This document shows positions 50,829 to 59,691 of a stretch of 64,000 bases of DNA, in pieces. The position numbers and the translations under genes are program-made. The DNA comes from Streptomyces lichenis (GTDB taxonomy: Bacteria > Actinomycetota > Actinomycetes > Streptomycetales > Streptomycetaceae). Numbering within the stretch: position 1 is the stretch's first letter; each line of letters starts with the position of its first letter. The notes beneath the pieces were generated by a model. It had not been told where the DNA came from, ran no database searches, and was given only the letters and a program-made list of their open reading frames with translations. The stretch covers positions 1 to 64,000 of the forward strand of contig NZ_JALPTH010000015.1 in assembly GCF_023218175.1 (NCBI RefSeq). Reading direction: 5' to 3'.

Positions 50829-51611
50829 ATGAGTACGGGAGCGGGCAGGGAGACGGCCGAGGGTGAAGCGGGCGAAGACGCCGGCGTCGGGAGCGAAGGA
50901 GGGCGCACGGGCGGCGGTGGCTGGACCGCCTCGCTCCGGGGTGCGCTCGCCCCGGGGCTGCTGCTGCCGCTGGGCGATCTCGCGGACGGGGCGTGGATCG
51001 CCGAGCGGGCGGCCGCGGAGGTGCTGGGCGAGGCGATGGGCCGGGCGGCGCCGGACGCCGCGCCGGGCAGGGTGCGGGTGCGCTCGGCGGCGGGCTCGCC
51101 CGCGGCGGAGCCCGCGGCGGAGCCCGTGGCACCGGAACCGCCCGGTGCGCTGCCCCGGGGGCCGCTGCGGGTGGAGGCGGAGTTCGCGGCGGTGGCCGGG
51201 ACGGTGCTCCCCGAGGTGGCGGAACGGCTGCGCACCGCGCTGTTCGCGGCGGCGGACGAGCTGCTGGGGCTGCGGGTGGACGCGGTGGACCTGCGGGTGA
51301 CCGCGCTGCTGGACGCCCCACCGGAGCGCCCGCCCGCCGAGGCCGAGGGCGCACCGGAGGCGGAGACCGGGGCGGCCGGGGCGGAGGTGGGGTCACCCGA
51401 GGCGGTGGCCGCGGCCGTTCCCGGTGTGGCACGGCTGACCGGCGCCTTCGGCCGTCCGGTGCACCGGACGGCCGATCAGCTGCGGGTGGAGCTGGCCACC
51501 GCCGCGGGCCGCCGGGCGCTGGACGTCGCCCGGGCGGTGCGCGGCGCTCTCCGGGCCGTGGCGGAGGAGGACGGGCCACCGGTGGTCGTGGTGGTCACCG
51601 GGACGCGCTGA
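50829..51611 (+). CDS. Conserved hypothetical protein divergent from the Gls24 cluster
   Basis: This is a 260-residue soluble protein. An acidic, Gly-rich start (GRETAEGEAGEDAGVGSEGG) precedes an Ala/Val/Leu-rich body with two similar halves. The first half (GALAPGLLLPLGDLADGAWIAERAAAEVLGEAM, LRVEAEFAAVAGTVLPEVAERLRTALF) is echoed by the second (ELATAAGRRALDVARAVRGALRAVAE). The halves look like distant Asp23-type strands plus helices. I recall the misleading label nucleopolyhedrovirus P10 family for relatives. It may belong to the envelope-stress locus by position only. GGAGGA marks the ATG. Confidence 0.72.
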   Translation: MSTGAGRETAEGEAGEDAGVGSEGGRTGGGGWTASLRGALAPGLLLPLGDLADGAWIAERAAAEVLGEAMGRAAPDAAPGRVRVRSAAGSPAAEPAAEPVAPEPPGALPRGPLRVEAEFAAVAGTVLPEVAERLRTALFAAADELLGLRVDAVDLRVTALLDAPPERPPAEAEGAPEAETGAAGAEVGSPEAVAAAVPGVARLTGAFGRPVHRTADQLRVELATAAGRRALDVARAVRGALRAVAEEDGPPVVVVVTGTR

Positions 51612-51665
51612 GGGCGGCCGGCCCCTCTCCGGCAGGGCCGACAGGGCCGACAGGGCCGACAGGGC

Positions 51666-52481
51666 TCAGTCGGTGAGGCCGGCGAGGTCGCGCAGCCGAC
51701 GGGCCTGCGCGGCGCGCTCGGCGGTGCGCTGCTCCTCGTAGGTTCGGGCCTGGGCGCCCCGCAGCAGGGCCTTGGTCTCCACGACCGCGTCCCGGGGGGC
51801 CGCCAGCAGCGCGGCGGTGAGGTCCCGTACCGCGCCGTCGAGTTCACCGGTGGGCACCACGATGTTGGCCAGCCCGATCCGCTCGGCCTCGTCGGCGTGG
51901 ACGAACCGGCCGGTGGCGCAGATCTCCAGCGCCCGGGCGTAGCCGACGGCGGCGACCAGCGGATGCGTGCCGGTCAGATCGGGTACGAGTCCGAGGCTGG
52001 TCTCGCGCATGGCGAACTGCACGTCCTGCGCGGCGACCCGGAGGTCGCAGGCGAGGGCGAGCTGGAAGCCGGCACCGATGGCGTGGCCCTGGACCGCGGC
52101 GATGGAGACGATGTCGTTCCGGCGCCACCAGGTGAACGCCTCCTGGTACTCGGTGATGACCGCGTCCAGTTCGGCGTCGGAACCGCGCGCCAGGTCCAGG
52201 AAGGACGGCTCGCCGTCGAAGCCCTCGGGGGTGAAGGCCTGCCGGTCGAGTCCGGCGGAGAAGGACCTGCCCTCACCGCGCAGCACGACGACCCGGACGC
52301 TGCCGGGCAGCGACCGCCCGGCCTCCACCAGGGCCCGCCACAGGGCGGGCGACTGCGCGTTGCGCTTGGCCGGATTGGCCAGCGTCACCGTGGCGACGGA
52401 ATCCTCCACGGTGAGCCGTACACCGTCCTTCTCGAACACGTCGGCGGGGGCGGGCACATCGGCGGGGGCGGGCGAGGTCAT
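51666..52481 (-). CDS. Enoyl-CoA hydratase/isomerase family protein
   Basis: This is a 271-residue crotonase-fold enzyme. Motifs include ATVTLANPAKRNAQSPALWRAL, the oxyanion-hole segment RSFSAGLDRQAF, VQGHAIGAGFQLALACDLRVAA (second oxyanion hole) and ETSLGLVPDLTGTHPL. The glutamate pair typical of hydratases is incomplete here: the position after GLVPD reads L-T-G-T, so isomerase or another crotonase chemistry is possible. The start is ATG 52481 after GGAGGAGCC. It stands alone on the minus strand, with 245 bases before gbn. Confidence 0.88.
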   Translation of the reverse strand: MTSPAPADVPAPADVFEKDGVRLTVEDSVATVTLANPAKRNAQSPALWRALVEAGRSLPGSVRVVVLRGEGRSFSAGLDRQAFTPEGFDGEPSFLDLARGSDAELDAVITEYQEAFTWWRRNDIVSIAAVQGHAIGAGFQLALACDLRVAAQDVQFAMRETSLGLVPDLTGTHPLVAAVGYARALEICATGRFVHADEAERIGLANIVVPTGELDGAVRDLTAALLAAPRDAVVETKALLRGAQARTYEEQRTAERAAQARRLRDLAGLTD

Positions 52482-52726
52482 GGCTCCTCCGGGTCCTGTG
52501 CGGTGGCCGTGGCACGGCCGTGCGTCACGGCTGCGCGCGACGGCCGACCGGCCGCACAGGACGGTCGGCCGCCACACAAGTGACTGCACAGTAACCACCC
52601 GGTCGGCGGCGCCGTGGACCGGGTGGACCGGTGACCACGGCAGCGCCGTCCGGCGCGCGCACCCGGAAGGCTCACCCTCCGCGGGCCGGGGGGCTCGCGG
52701 AGGGGGACGGCCTCACCGTCGGAGCG

Positions 52727-52951
52727 TCAGTCCGTCGAAGCGGCCTTCTTGCCCCGGGTCGCTCCGCCGCGTCCCCGCAGTGTGACTCCGGACTCGCTCA
52801 GCATCCGGTGCACGAACCCGTACGAACGGCCGGTTTCCTCGGCCAACGCGCGGATGCTCGCACCGGAGTCGTACTTCTTCTTCAGGTCTGCCGCGAGCTT
52901 GTCGCGCGCGGCGCCGGTCACCCGGCTGCCCTTCTTCAGAGTCTCGGCCAC
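52727..52951 (-). CDS. gbn: Gbn-type small nucleoid-associated helix-turn-helix protein
   Basis: This is a 74-residue, very basic DNA-binding protein: VAETLKKGSRVTGAARDKLAADLKKKYDS leads into the helix-turn-helix SIRALAEETGRSYGFVHRMLSESG, and it ends in a basic tail (RGRGGATRGKKAASTD). I recognise it as the S. coelicolor SCO1839 product, named Gbn for GATC-binding NAP, which coats DNA at GATC-containing sites and affects development. The GTG start has GAGGAGG seven bases upstream. Three GATC sites, two in a perfect dyad (53212-53240), lie in the 312 bases upstream, which suggests self-regulation. Confidence 0.9.
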   Translation of the reverse strand: MAETLKKGSRVTGAARDKLAADLKKKYDSGASIRALAEETGRSYGFVHRMLSESGVTLRGRGGATRGKKAASTD

Positions 52952-53211
52952 CCGTGCCTCCTCATGGGAAGTGCGCTCTGGTCTTCTCATGATCACCCCT
53001 ACCGGCGCTCCTGGCCACCCATTCGACAAGGTCCGTACGGCACGAAGCCGGGTCCGGACGGCCCGAAGGGACGGCCCCGGCCGCTCCGGAATCGAGGGCC
53101 GGGGAAGAAACAGCAGGTCAGAGCGGCGTGATGCAGGCCACACCGGGGGCAGAGCGGAATGGGGGATTCAGTCGCCGCCACGCCGGAGTACCAGACGCGC
53201 TCACTCAGATG

Positions 53212-53240
53212 ATGGATCACGCCTAGGCCGAATGATCCAT
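53212..53240. promoter_or_regulatory. GATC-containing dyad upstream of gbn
   Basis: ATGGATCA (53212-53219) and TGATCCAT (53233-53240) are exact inverted copies with a 13-base spacer centred on CCTAGG. It lies 24 bases after the stop of the ABC-F gene and about 260 bases before the gbn start. It could be a terminator, but the arms are AT-containing. Because Gbn binds GATC, this site may be bound by Gbn itself. Confidence 0.6.
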
Positions 53241-53263
53241 ACCGGGGGTGGCCGGAGGGTGGG

Positions 53264-54862
53264 TCAGGCGAGGGCGACCAGGTCGGCGTAGTCGGCGCCC
53301 CACAGGTCCTCGACCCCGTCGGGGAGGAGGATGATCCGCTCCGGCTGGAGCGCGTCCACCGCGCCCTCGTCGTGGGTGACCAGGACGACGGCGCCCTTGT
53401 AGGTGCGCAGCGCGCCGAGGATCTCCTCGCGGCTGGCCGGGTCGAGGTTGTTGGTGGGCTCGTCCAGCAGCAGCACGTTGGCCGAGGAGACGACCAGGGT
53501 GGCCAGCGCCAGCCGGGTCTTCTCACCGCCGGACAGCACGCCCGCCGGCTTGTCCACGTCGTCGCCGGAGAACAGGAACGAGCCGAGCGTCTTGCGGACC
53601 TCGACCAGGTCCAGGTCGGGCGCGGCGGAGCGCATGTTCTCCAGGACGGTGCGGTCCGGGTCGAGGGTCTCGTGCTCCTGCGCGTAGTAGCCCATCTTGA
53701 GGCCGTGACCGGGGGTGACCTCGCCGGTGTCGGGCTTCTCCACCCCGGCCAGCAGCCGCAGCAGGGTGGTCTTTCCGGCGCCGTTGAGGCCCAGGATGAC
53801 GACCCGGGAGCCCTTGTCGATGGCCAGGTCGACGTCGGTGAAGATCTCCAGCGAGCCGTAGGACTTGGAGAGCCCCTCGGCGGTCAGCGGGGTCTTGCCG
53901 CAGGGCGCGGGCTCCGGGAAGCGGAGCTTGGCGACCTTGTCGGACTGGCGGACCTCCTCCAGTCCGGACAGCAGCCGCTCGGCGCGGCGGGCCATGTTCT
54001 GCGCGGCGACCGTCTTGGTGGCCTTGGCGCGCATCTTGTCGGCCTGGGTGTTGAGCGCGGCGGCCTTCTTCTCGGCGTTGGCCCGCTCGCGCTTGCGGCG
54101 CTTCTCGTCGGCCTCGCGCTGCTGCTGGTAGAGCTTCCAGCCCATGTTGTAGACGTCGATCCGGGAGCGGTTGGCGTCCAGGTAGAACACCTTGTTGACG
54201 ACCGTCTCGACCAGGTCGACGTCGTGGGAGATGACGATGAAGCCGCCGCGGTAGGTCCTGAGGTAGTCGCGCAGCCAGACGATGGAGTCGGCGTCGAGGT
54301 GGTTGGTCGGCTCGTCCAGCAGCAGGGTGTCGGCGTCCGAGAAGAGGATGCGGGCCAGCTCGACCCGGCGGCGCTGGCCGCCGGAGAGGGTGTGCAGCGG
54401 CTGGCCGAGCACCCGGTCGGGCAGCCCGAGGGCGGCGGCGATGGTGGCCGCCTCGGCCTCGGCGGCGTACCCGCCCTTGGTGAGGAACTCGGTCTCCTGC
54501 CGCTCGTACTGGCGCAGCGCCTTGTCGCGGGTGGCGCCGGTGCCGTTGGCGATGCGGTCCTCGTTGGCGCGCATCTTCTTCAGCAGCACGTCCAGGCCGC
54601 GGGCGGACAGGACGCGGTCGCGGGCGAGCGTGTCGAGGTCGCCGGTGCGCGGGTCCTGCGGGAGGTAGCCGACCTCGCCGGAGCGGCTGATGGTGCCGCC
54701 GGCGGGCTGGCCCTCGCCGGCCAGGCACTTGGTGAGGGTGGTCTTGCCCGCCCCGTTGCGGCCGACCAGGCCGATGCGGTCGCCCTTGGCGACACGGAAG
54801 GAAGCGGACTCGATGAGGACGCGGGCACCGGCGCGCAGCTCGATACCGGAAGCGGTGATCAC
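53264..54862 (-). CDS. ABC-F family ATPase (translation factor)
   Basis: This 532-residue protein has two ATPase domains in one chain and no membrane part. Domain 1 has Walker A GRNGAGKT (34-41) and LSGGQRRRVELARIL; domain 2 has GLNGAGKT (about 345) and LSGGEKTRLALATLV. Both Walker B motifs end in DEPTNHLD or DEPTNNLD, the ABC-F hallmark. The basic linker (about 240-300, KRRKRERANAEKKAAAL) is the ribosome-contacting region. ABC-F proteins clear or protect the ribosome. This one is not clearly an antibiotic-resistance type. It is transcribed toward gbn, and the metalloprotease gene is divergent. Confidence 0.95.
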   Translation of the reverse strand: MITASGIELRAGARVLIESASFRVAKGDRIGLVGRNGAGKTTLTKCLAGEGQPAGGTISRSGEVGYLPQDPRTGDLDTLARDRVLSARGLDVLLKKMRANEDRIANGTGATRDKALRQYERQETEFLTKGGYAAEAEAATIAAALGLPDRVLGQPLHTLSGGQRRRVELARILFSDADTLLLDEPTNHLDADSIVWLRDYLRTYRGGFIVISHDVDLVETVVNKVFYLDANRSRIDVYNMGWKLYQQQREADEKRRKRERANAEKKAAALNTQADKMRAKATKTVAAQNMARRAERLLSGLEEVRQSDKVAKLRFPEPAPCGKTPLTAEGLSKSYGSLEIFTDVDLAIDKGSRVVILGLNGAGKTTLLRLLAGVEKPDTGEVTPGHGLKMGYYAQEHETLDPDRTVLENMRSAAPDLDLVEVRKTLGSFLFSGDDVDKPAGVLSGGEKTRLALATLVVSSANVLLLDEPTNNLDPASREEILGALRTYKGAVVLVTHDEGAVDALQPERIILLPDGVEDLWGADYADLVALA

Positions 54863-55074
54863 GGACAGACTCCAGGGCGGCGGAAGGGGCGGAACGGCGG
54901 AAGGACGGCTCGGCGGGGCTTCGACGCCGCTCTAATGCGCAAGGAGAATGGCCATACGGGCCAGTCTAACGGGCATCGGCAACTGCTTTTCGGACATGCT
55001 CACGGAAGGAGACCGCCGGCCCCGGCGGCAGGGTCCGGGGCGTGCCGGCGGCGGTGGAGGGCGGTGGGCCGGCC

Positions 55075-55965
55075 GTGCGGTTCGACGATGACGCGGACCT
55101 GGACACCTCCGAGGTGTCGGATGTGCGGGGCAGCCGGGTGCCCGGCGGCCGGGCGACGGTGGGCGGCGGGATCGTGGGGGTGATCGCGCTGCTGCTGGGG
55201 CTGTTCTTCGGGGTGGGACCGGAGGAGCTGGGGCTGACCGAGGAGGGCCCCGATCCGGCGGCGAGCTCCACGGCGGCGGAGGGGGTGGCCGCCGCCTGCC
55301 GCCGGGGTTCGGACGCCAACACCCGGGAGGACTGCCGGATCGTGGGGGTGGTCAACAGCGTGCAGGACTACTGGCGGGCGGAGTACGCGCGGCGCGGCGG
55401 CCGGTACGAGACGGCGCGGACGGTGCTGTTCAGCGAGCGGGTGGGCACGGCCTGCGGGACGGCCACCTCGGCGGTGGGCCCGTTCTACTGCCCGGGCGAC
55501 GCCCGGGTCTATCTCGATCTGGACTTCTTCGGCGAGCTGCGGTCCCGGTTCGGGGCGCGGGGCGGGCCGTTCGCGCAGGCGTATGTGGTGGCGCACGAGT
55601 ACGGCCACCATGTGCAGGACCTGATGGGCACGCTGCGGCGGTCGCAGGACGGGCGGCAGGGCGCGGGGAGCAACGCGGTACGGGTGGAGCTCCAGGCCGA
55701 CTGCTACGCGGGGGTGTGGGCGCGGCACGCGACCACGGCGCCGGACGAGCGGACCGGGCGGCCGGTGCTGTCCGGGCTGACCGAGGAGGACGTACGGGAC
55801 GGGCTGGACGCGGCCGCGGCGGTGGGCGACGACCGGATCCAGGAGCGGCTGCAGGGGCGGGTGACCCCGGAGAGCTGGACGCACGGCTCGGCGGCGCAGC
55901 GGCAGCAGTGGTTCGCCACCGGCTACCGGACCGGCGACATGGCGCGGTGCGACACCTTCCGGTGA
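55075..55965 (+). CDS. Neutral zinc metallopeptidase (YpfJ/KPN_02809 type)
   Basis: This is a 296-residue membrane-anchored metalloprotease-like protein. VRFDDDADLDTSEVSDVRGS is the family N-terminus and decides the GTG 55075 start over an earlier GTG. A single helix (ATVGGGIVGVIALLLGLFFGV) follows. The zinc motif HEYGHH (H174 onward, HExxH) sits in a YVVAHEYGHHVQDLMG helix, with the third ligand region in ELQADCYAG. A PFYCPGDARVYLD segment precedes it. Four cysteines could form disulfides outside the membrane. Function is unproven. Confidence 0.92.
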   Translation: MRFDDDADLDTSEVSDVRGSRVPGGRATVGGGIVGVIALLLGLFFGVGPEELGLTEEGPDPAASSTAAEGVAAACRRGSDANTREDCRIVGVVNSVQDYWRAEYARRGGRYETARTVLFSERVGTACGTATSAVGPFYCPGDARVYLDLDFFGELRSRFGARGGPFAQAYVVAHEYGHHVQDLMGTLRRSQDGRQGAGSNAVRVELQADCYAGVWARHATTAPDERTGRPVLSGLTEEDVRDGLDAAAAVGDDRIQERLQGRVTPESWTHGSAAQRQQWFATGYRTGDMARCDTFR

Positions 55966-56120
55966 TCCCTCGGGCCCTGCCCGCCCGGCCGGGCCGGCGC
56001 CCGGGAGGCGTTGTCAGTGGGGGGTTGTCAGTGGGGGGTGCCAGACTGGGAGTCGTTCGTGATCCAGGTCACAGCACCTTGGGGGGAGGGGTGCGGTGCG
56101 AGGCGTGAGGAGTGGTCGGT

Positions 56121-56531
56121 ATGGCGGACGCGGCGACGATCAGCCCGACGCTGCTGTACGAGGACGCGCGGGCGGCGATCCGGCTGCTGGTGGACGGCTT
56201 CGGCTTCCGGGAGCTCGCGGTGTACGAGGGTGAGGACGGCTCGGTGGTCCACGCCGAGCTGGCCATGGGCGGCAGTGTGGTGATGCTGGGCAGCAAGGGC
56301 CGGGGCGGGGTGTTCGCCGAGGCGATGGCGGACGCGGGCCCGGCCGGTATGTACGTGGTGGTGGCGGACGCCGACGCGCACCACCGGCGGGCCGCGGAGT
56401 ACGGGGTGGAGATCCTGATGCCGCCCACCGACCAGGACTACGGCTCCCGCGACTACATGGCGCGGGACGCGGAGGGCAACGTCTGGAGCTTCGGCACCTA
56501 CGCGCCGCAGATACCCGCGATACCCGGATAG
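56121..56531 (+). CDS. VOC-family (glyoxalase-like) protein
   Basis: This is a 136-residue single-domain VOC protein. Two beta-alpha-beta-beta-beta units are recognisable: ISPTLLYEDARAAIRLLVDGFGF/ELAVYEGEDGSVVHAEL and AGMYVVVADADAHHRRAAEYGVEIL...DYGSRDYMARDAEGNVWSFG. Putative metal ligands are the His in VVHAEL and the Asp/Glu in the last strand, but they are not certain. The family includes lyases, dioxygenases and bleomycin-type binding proteins. The ATG at 56121 has AGGAG eight bases upstream. Orientation and gap do not suggest an operon. Confidence 0.88.
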   Translation: MADAATISPTLLYEDARAAIRLLVDGFGFRELAVYEGEDGSVVHAELAMGGSVVMLGSKGRGGVFAEAMADAGPAGMYVVVADADAHHRRAAEYGVEILMPPTDQDYGSRDYMARDAEGNVWSFGTYAPQIPAIPG

Positions 56532-56609
56532 GTCCGGGCGGCCGGGACCGGGAGGCGGGGCGGGTGGCCCGTCCCCCGGTCCGGGGCCTCCCCGGAGCCA
56601 CCGGGCGGG

Positions 56610-58049
56610 TCAGGAGCCGCCGGTGTGCACCTGGAAGGCGGCGCGCCGGACGGCCTTGGCGAGGGCCGGGTCGGGGTGCGCGGCGGCGAGCGCCACCAGG
56701 ACCTGCACCGTCCTGGGGTGCCCGACCGCGCGGACCTCGTCCAGCAGGGCCGGCACGGTGCCCTGGACGGCGGACTCCAGGTGCCGCACCAGCAGGCTGG
56801 TCTCGCCGTGGTCGGCGACGGCCGCCGCGGTGTCCACCCAGAGCCAGGTGGACTCCTCCCGGGTCAGCGTCTCGGCGGCCTCCTCGGGGTCGGCCCCCTC
56901 GTACTCGGCGAGCCAGAGCAGCGCGTAGGGGCGCAGCGAGACCTCCTCGGCGGCCGCGCGGACGTCGGCCTCCGCGGGCGCGCCGACGACCCGCAGCGCC
57001 TCGAAGGCGAGGCCGCGCAGCAGGGCGTCCTCGCCGCGGGCCGCGGTGAGCAGCTCGGTGACGGCGCCGCGGACCGGGCGGGCGGCGAGCCAGGCGCGGT
57101 ACTCGGCGCGGGCCGGGCCGGGGGTGAGCCGGGCGCAGCCGCGCAGCATGTCCTCGGCGGACTGCTCGATATGGCCGGCCGGGCTCTGGGCCGCGACGCA
57201 GATCTGCTCCAGCTTGACCCAGACCGCCCAGTTGCCGAGCGGGGTCAGGGTGGCCTGGCGCTCGCCGGAGAGCAGGTCGCCGAGGGTCAGCGCGCCGACC
57301 TCGGCGAGCCGCTCCAGCGCCCAGTCCAGCAGCAGGGCGAGGGAGTCGGGGCCGGGCGGCGGGGCGGGCACGGGCCCCTCGGGGACCTCGCAGCGCTCCT
57401 CGCGCAGTTCGGCGACGCGCTGCTCCAGCAGATCGAACAGCACCGGCACGGCCACCGGGCCGGCGGACAACTGGAGGAGGGAGAGGACCTGGGGCAGGGC
57501 TTCCACGACCTCGGCGACGGCGGCCGGGGCGGTGCCGTCGGGCGCGGGCCGCACCAGCGACCAGGCGTCGAAGAGGGCGACCCAGCCGCGCAGCACGGCG
57601 GAGTCGTCGCGGTCCCAGGCGCGCAGCCGCCAGCCGGGGCGGGCGGTGTCGCCGTGCAGCTCGACCAGCCCGGCGAGGCGGGCGCGGTCCCAGCCGGCGC
57701 GCACCTGGTCGGTCGTCAGGCCGAGCGCGGCGGCCGCGCGTTCCGTGGCCGTGACGGCGGTGACCGTGCTGGGGGCGGGGCCGGGGCCGGTGGTGTCCTG
57801 GCCCGCCGGGCGGCCGCGACCGCGGTCGCGTTCGACGGCGGCCCAGCGGGCGATGCGTACGGCGTCGTGCAGGACGGCCCGGGCCTGCCGGGCCAGTTCG
57901 GCGGGTGCGGGAGTGCCCTCCGGCGGCCGGGGCACCGGCCTGGTGCGCCGGGTGGTCACGGCCCGCCGGGCCGTGGTCAGGGGCCGCGGACGTACGAGTC
58001 GGAGTCTGGAGTTGCGCGCCAGTTGCTCATCAGGCTTTCGAGACGTCAC
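56610..58049 (-). CDS. HEAT-like-repeat protein of unknown function
   Basis: This is a 479-residue soluble protein. An arginine-rich start (about 50 residues) is followed by a helical region with a possible winged-helix segment (TATERAAAALGLTTDQVRAGWDRARLAGLVELHG). The C-terminal 200 residues are a series of helical repeats resembling HEAT/ARM units (LLRGLAFEALRVVGAPAEADVRAAAEEV, LLVRHLESAVQGTVPALLDEVRAVG). No catalytic motif is present. The GTG start gives MTSRKPDEQL but lacks a good ribosome site, so the true start is uncertain. I do not recognise a named family. Confidence 0.7.
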   Translation of the reverse strand: MTSRKPDEQLARNSRLRLVRPRPLTTARRAVTTRRTRPVPRPPEGTPAPAELARQARAVLHDAVRIARWAAVERDRGRGRPAGQDTTGPGPAPSTVTAVTATERAAAALGLTTDQVRAGWDRARLAGLVELHGDTARPGWRLRAWDRDDSAVLRGWVALFDAWSLVRPAPDGTAPAAVAEVVEALPQVLSLLQLSAGPVAVPVLFDLLEQRVAELREERCEVPEGPVPAPPPGPDSLALLLDWALERLAEVGALTLGDLLSGERQATLTPLGNWAVWVKLEQICVAAQSPAGHIEQSAEDMLRGCARLTPGPARAEYRAWLAARPVRGAVTELLTAARGEDALLRGLAFEALRVVGAPAEADVRAAAEEVSLRPYALLWLAEYEGADPEEAAETLTREESTWLWVDTAAAVADHGETSLLVRHLESAVQGTVPALLDEVRAVGHPRTVQVLVALAAAHPDPALAKAVRRAAFQVHTGGS

Positions 58050-58148
58050 AGGAGCAGTGTTCCCGCTGACGCCCCGAAAGCCCAAACGCGCCGCGGTCGG
58101 GCGGCCACGGGGAGCCGCCGGGAGGCGGGTACGGGTCGGACGGGAGGG

Positions 58149-59279
58149 TCAGACCAGGGAGACGAGGAAGCGGCGGAGGTTCTCCTCGTAGCGGGCGGGG
58201 TCGGCGTTCCACATGGCGGCGTGCGGGGCGTCCCGGACGGTGTGCAGGGTGACCAGGTCGGGGCGGCGGGCGGCCAGGTCGCGGGAGAAGCTCCAGGGCG
58301 CGACGCGGTCGCCGGGGCCGTGGAACACCAGGGTCGGGACGCTCAGCCCGTCCGGGGCGGCGGCCTCGGCCAGCCGGTCGCCGTGCACCCCGGTGGTGCC
58401 CTTGGCGGCCCGCACGGCGAGCGGCAGCAGGGCGGCGGGGACGCGGCGGGCGCCGGCCAGGGCGCGCAGGGTGGTCTCCCAGTCCAGCACCGGGGAGTCC
58501 AGCACCAGTCCGCCGATGACCTCGCGCAGCTCGGAGCGGTCGGCGGCGTGCAGGGCCATGGCGGCGCCGGTGGACCAGCCGTGCAGGACGACGCGCTCGG
58601 CGCCGGAGGCCATGGCGTGCCGGATCGCCGCGTCCAGGTCGCGCCACTCGGAGTCGCCGAGGTGGCCGAGGCCGCCGCGCGGGCGGGGGGCGCCGGGGTC
58701 GCCGCGGTAGGCGGGGGCGAGCACCGGCAGCCGCATCCGGTGCCAGAAGTCCATCAGGTTCATGGTGTGCGCGCGGGTGGTGCCGAGCCCGTGCACGGCG
58801 ATCACCCAGGTGGAGCGGAGGGCGGGCACCTGCCAGGCGGGCAGGGGGCCCAGCTCGCCGGGGACGGTCTCGTCCCGGTACTCCAGACCGAGCGCCGAGG
58901 CGGGGTCGCCGGTGTGCAGCTGAGGGGTGATGCGGACCCGGGCGCCGGTGTCCAGGGTGCCGCCGGTGACGCGTTCCAGGCGCCGGACCACGGTGTCGGC
59001 GGAGTGCTCCACGTCTTCGAGGACGGGGCCGACCACGGCATGGACGCCGCCGGGCCCGGCCAGCCCCCAGGTGCCGGGGCGCAGCGAGGTCAGATCGCGG
59101 GTGAGGCTGATCTGGCCGGCCGCGGTGGCGTGCACGGTGAGCCGGGACTCACCGGGCAGGGGCCGGTCGGAGGGCACCCTCAGCGCTACGCCGCCGGCGT
59201 AGCGGCCGGCCGCTACGGCGGCCGCGCCGGCACCGACCAGGGTGGTGACGGCCGCGGCCGTCACGGTTGCGGGGCGCAT
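58149..59279 (-). CDS. Alpha/beta-hydrolase, membrane-anchored
   Basis: This is a 376-residue protein. An N-terminal helix (TVTAAAVTTLVGAGAAAVAAG) precedes a large N-terminal region (to about 155) of beta character. The hydrolase core has the oxyanion HGLGTTRAH, the nucleophile elbow LHGWSTGAAMAL (GWSTG), an aspartate in FHGPGDRVAP and the histidine in DAPHAAMWN, so the triad is complete. The signal/anchor suggests an extracytoplasmic or membrane-surface enzyme. Substrate unknown. The start ATG 59279 lacks a strong ribosome site but is the only one placing the helix at the N-terminus. Confidence 0.85.
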   Translation of the reverse strand: MRPATVTAAAVTTLVGAGAAAVAAGRYAGGVALRVPSDRPLPGESRLTVHATAAGQISLTRDLTSLRPGTWGLAGPGGVHAVVGPVLEDVEHSADTVVRRLERVTGGTLDTGARVRITPQLHTGDPASALGLEYRDETVPGELGPLPAWQVPALRSTWVIAVHGLGTTRAHTMNLMDFWHRMRLPVLAPAYRGDPGAPRPRGGLGHLGDSEWRDLDAAIRHAMASGAERVVLHGWSTGAAMALHAADRSELREVIGGLVLDSPVLDWETTLRALAGARRVPAALLPLAVRAAKGTTGVHGDRLAEAAAPDGLSVPTLVFHGPGDRVAPWSFSRDLAARRPDLVTLHTVRDAPHAAMWNADPARYEENLRRFLVSLV

Positions 59280-59691
59280 CAGACCAGTGTCGGCGCGGCC
59301 GCCGCGGGCTGCCAGTGGACGGGCACCGCCAGGGGTGTGGGCTCGGGTCACACCGACCGTGTGCCCCTCGCCGCCGCTCCGACTCCTGCGGGGAGGCGGG
59401 GGCACGGAGGACGGGGCGCGGAGGACGGGGGGCGGGGCTTCCCCGGCCGGGGCCGGGGCCTTTCGCGACTGGAGCGCAGGCCTTTCGCGGCCGGGGCGCG
59501 GGCCTTCCCGGCCAGGGCCGAAGCCTTCCCGGCCGCGGCCGGGGCGCGGGGCCTTCCCCGCCGGGGCCGGGGCCTTCCCCGCCGGGGCCGGGGTGGGCGC
59601 CCCGGTCCGGCGGCGGGCGCCCCGGTTCGGCGGGTCTCGGGGGCCGGGCACGGCCTACGGCTTCTCAGGCGCTGCGCCCGCCTGCGGCGTC
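59280..59691. repeat. 412-base repeat-rich gap
   Basis: This gap between two leftward genes contains a series of about 24-27-base units of the form ggccggggc...gggccttccc (59430-59590), partly alternating between ctttcgcg and cttcccgg variants. A near-palindromic ggcgggcgccccggt pair follows at about 59590-59640. No frame shows coding bias. It is similar in character to the other G-rich gaps in the window. Confidence 0.65.

Noticed and set aside
53264..54862. Antibiotic-resistance ABC-F protein
   Set aside because: The linker and context are those of a general ABC-F factor, with no resistance gene nearby. Specific resistance subfamily features are not visible by eye.
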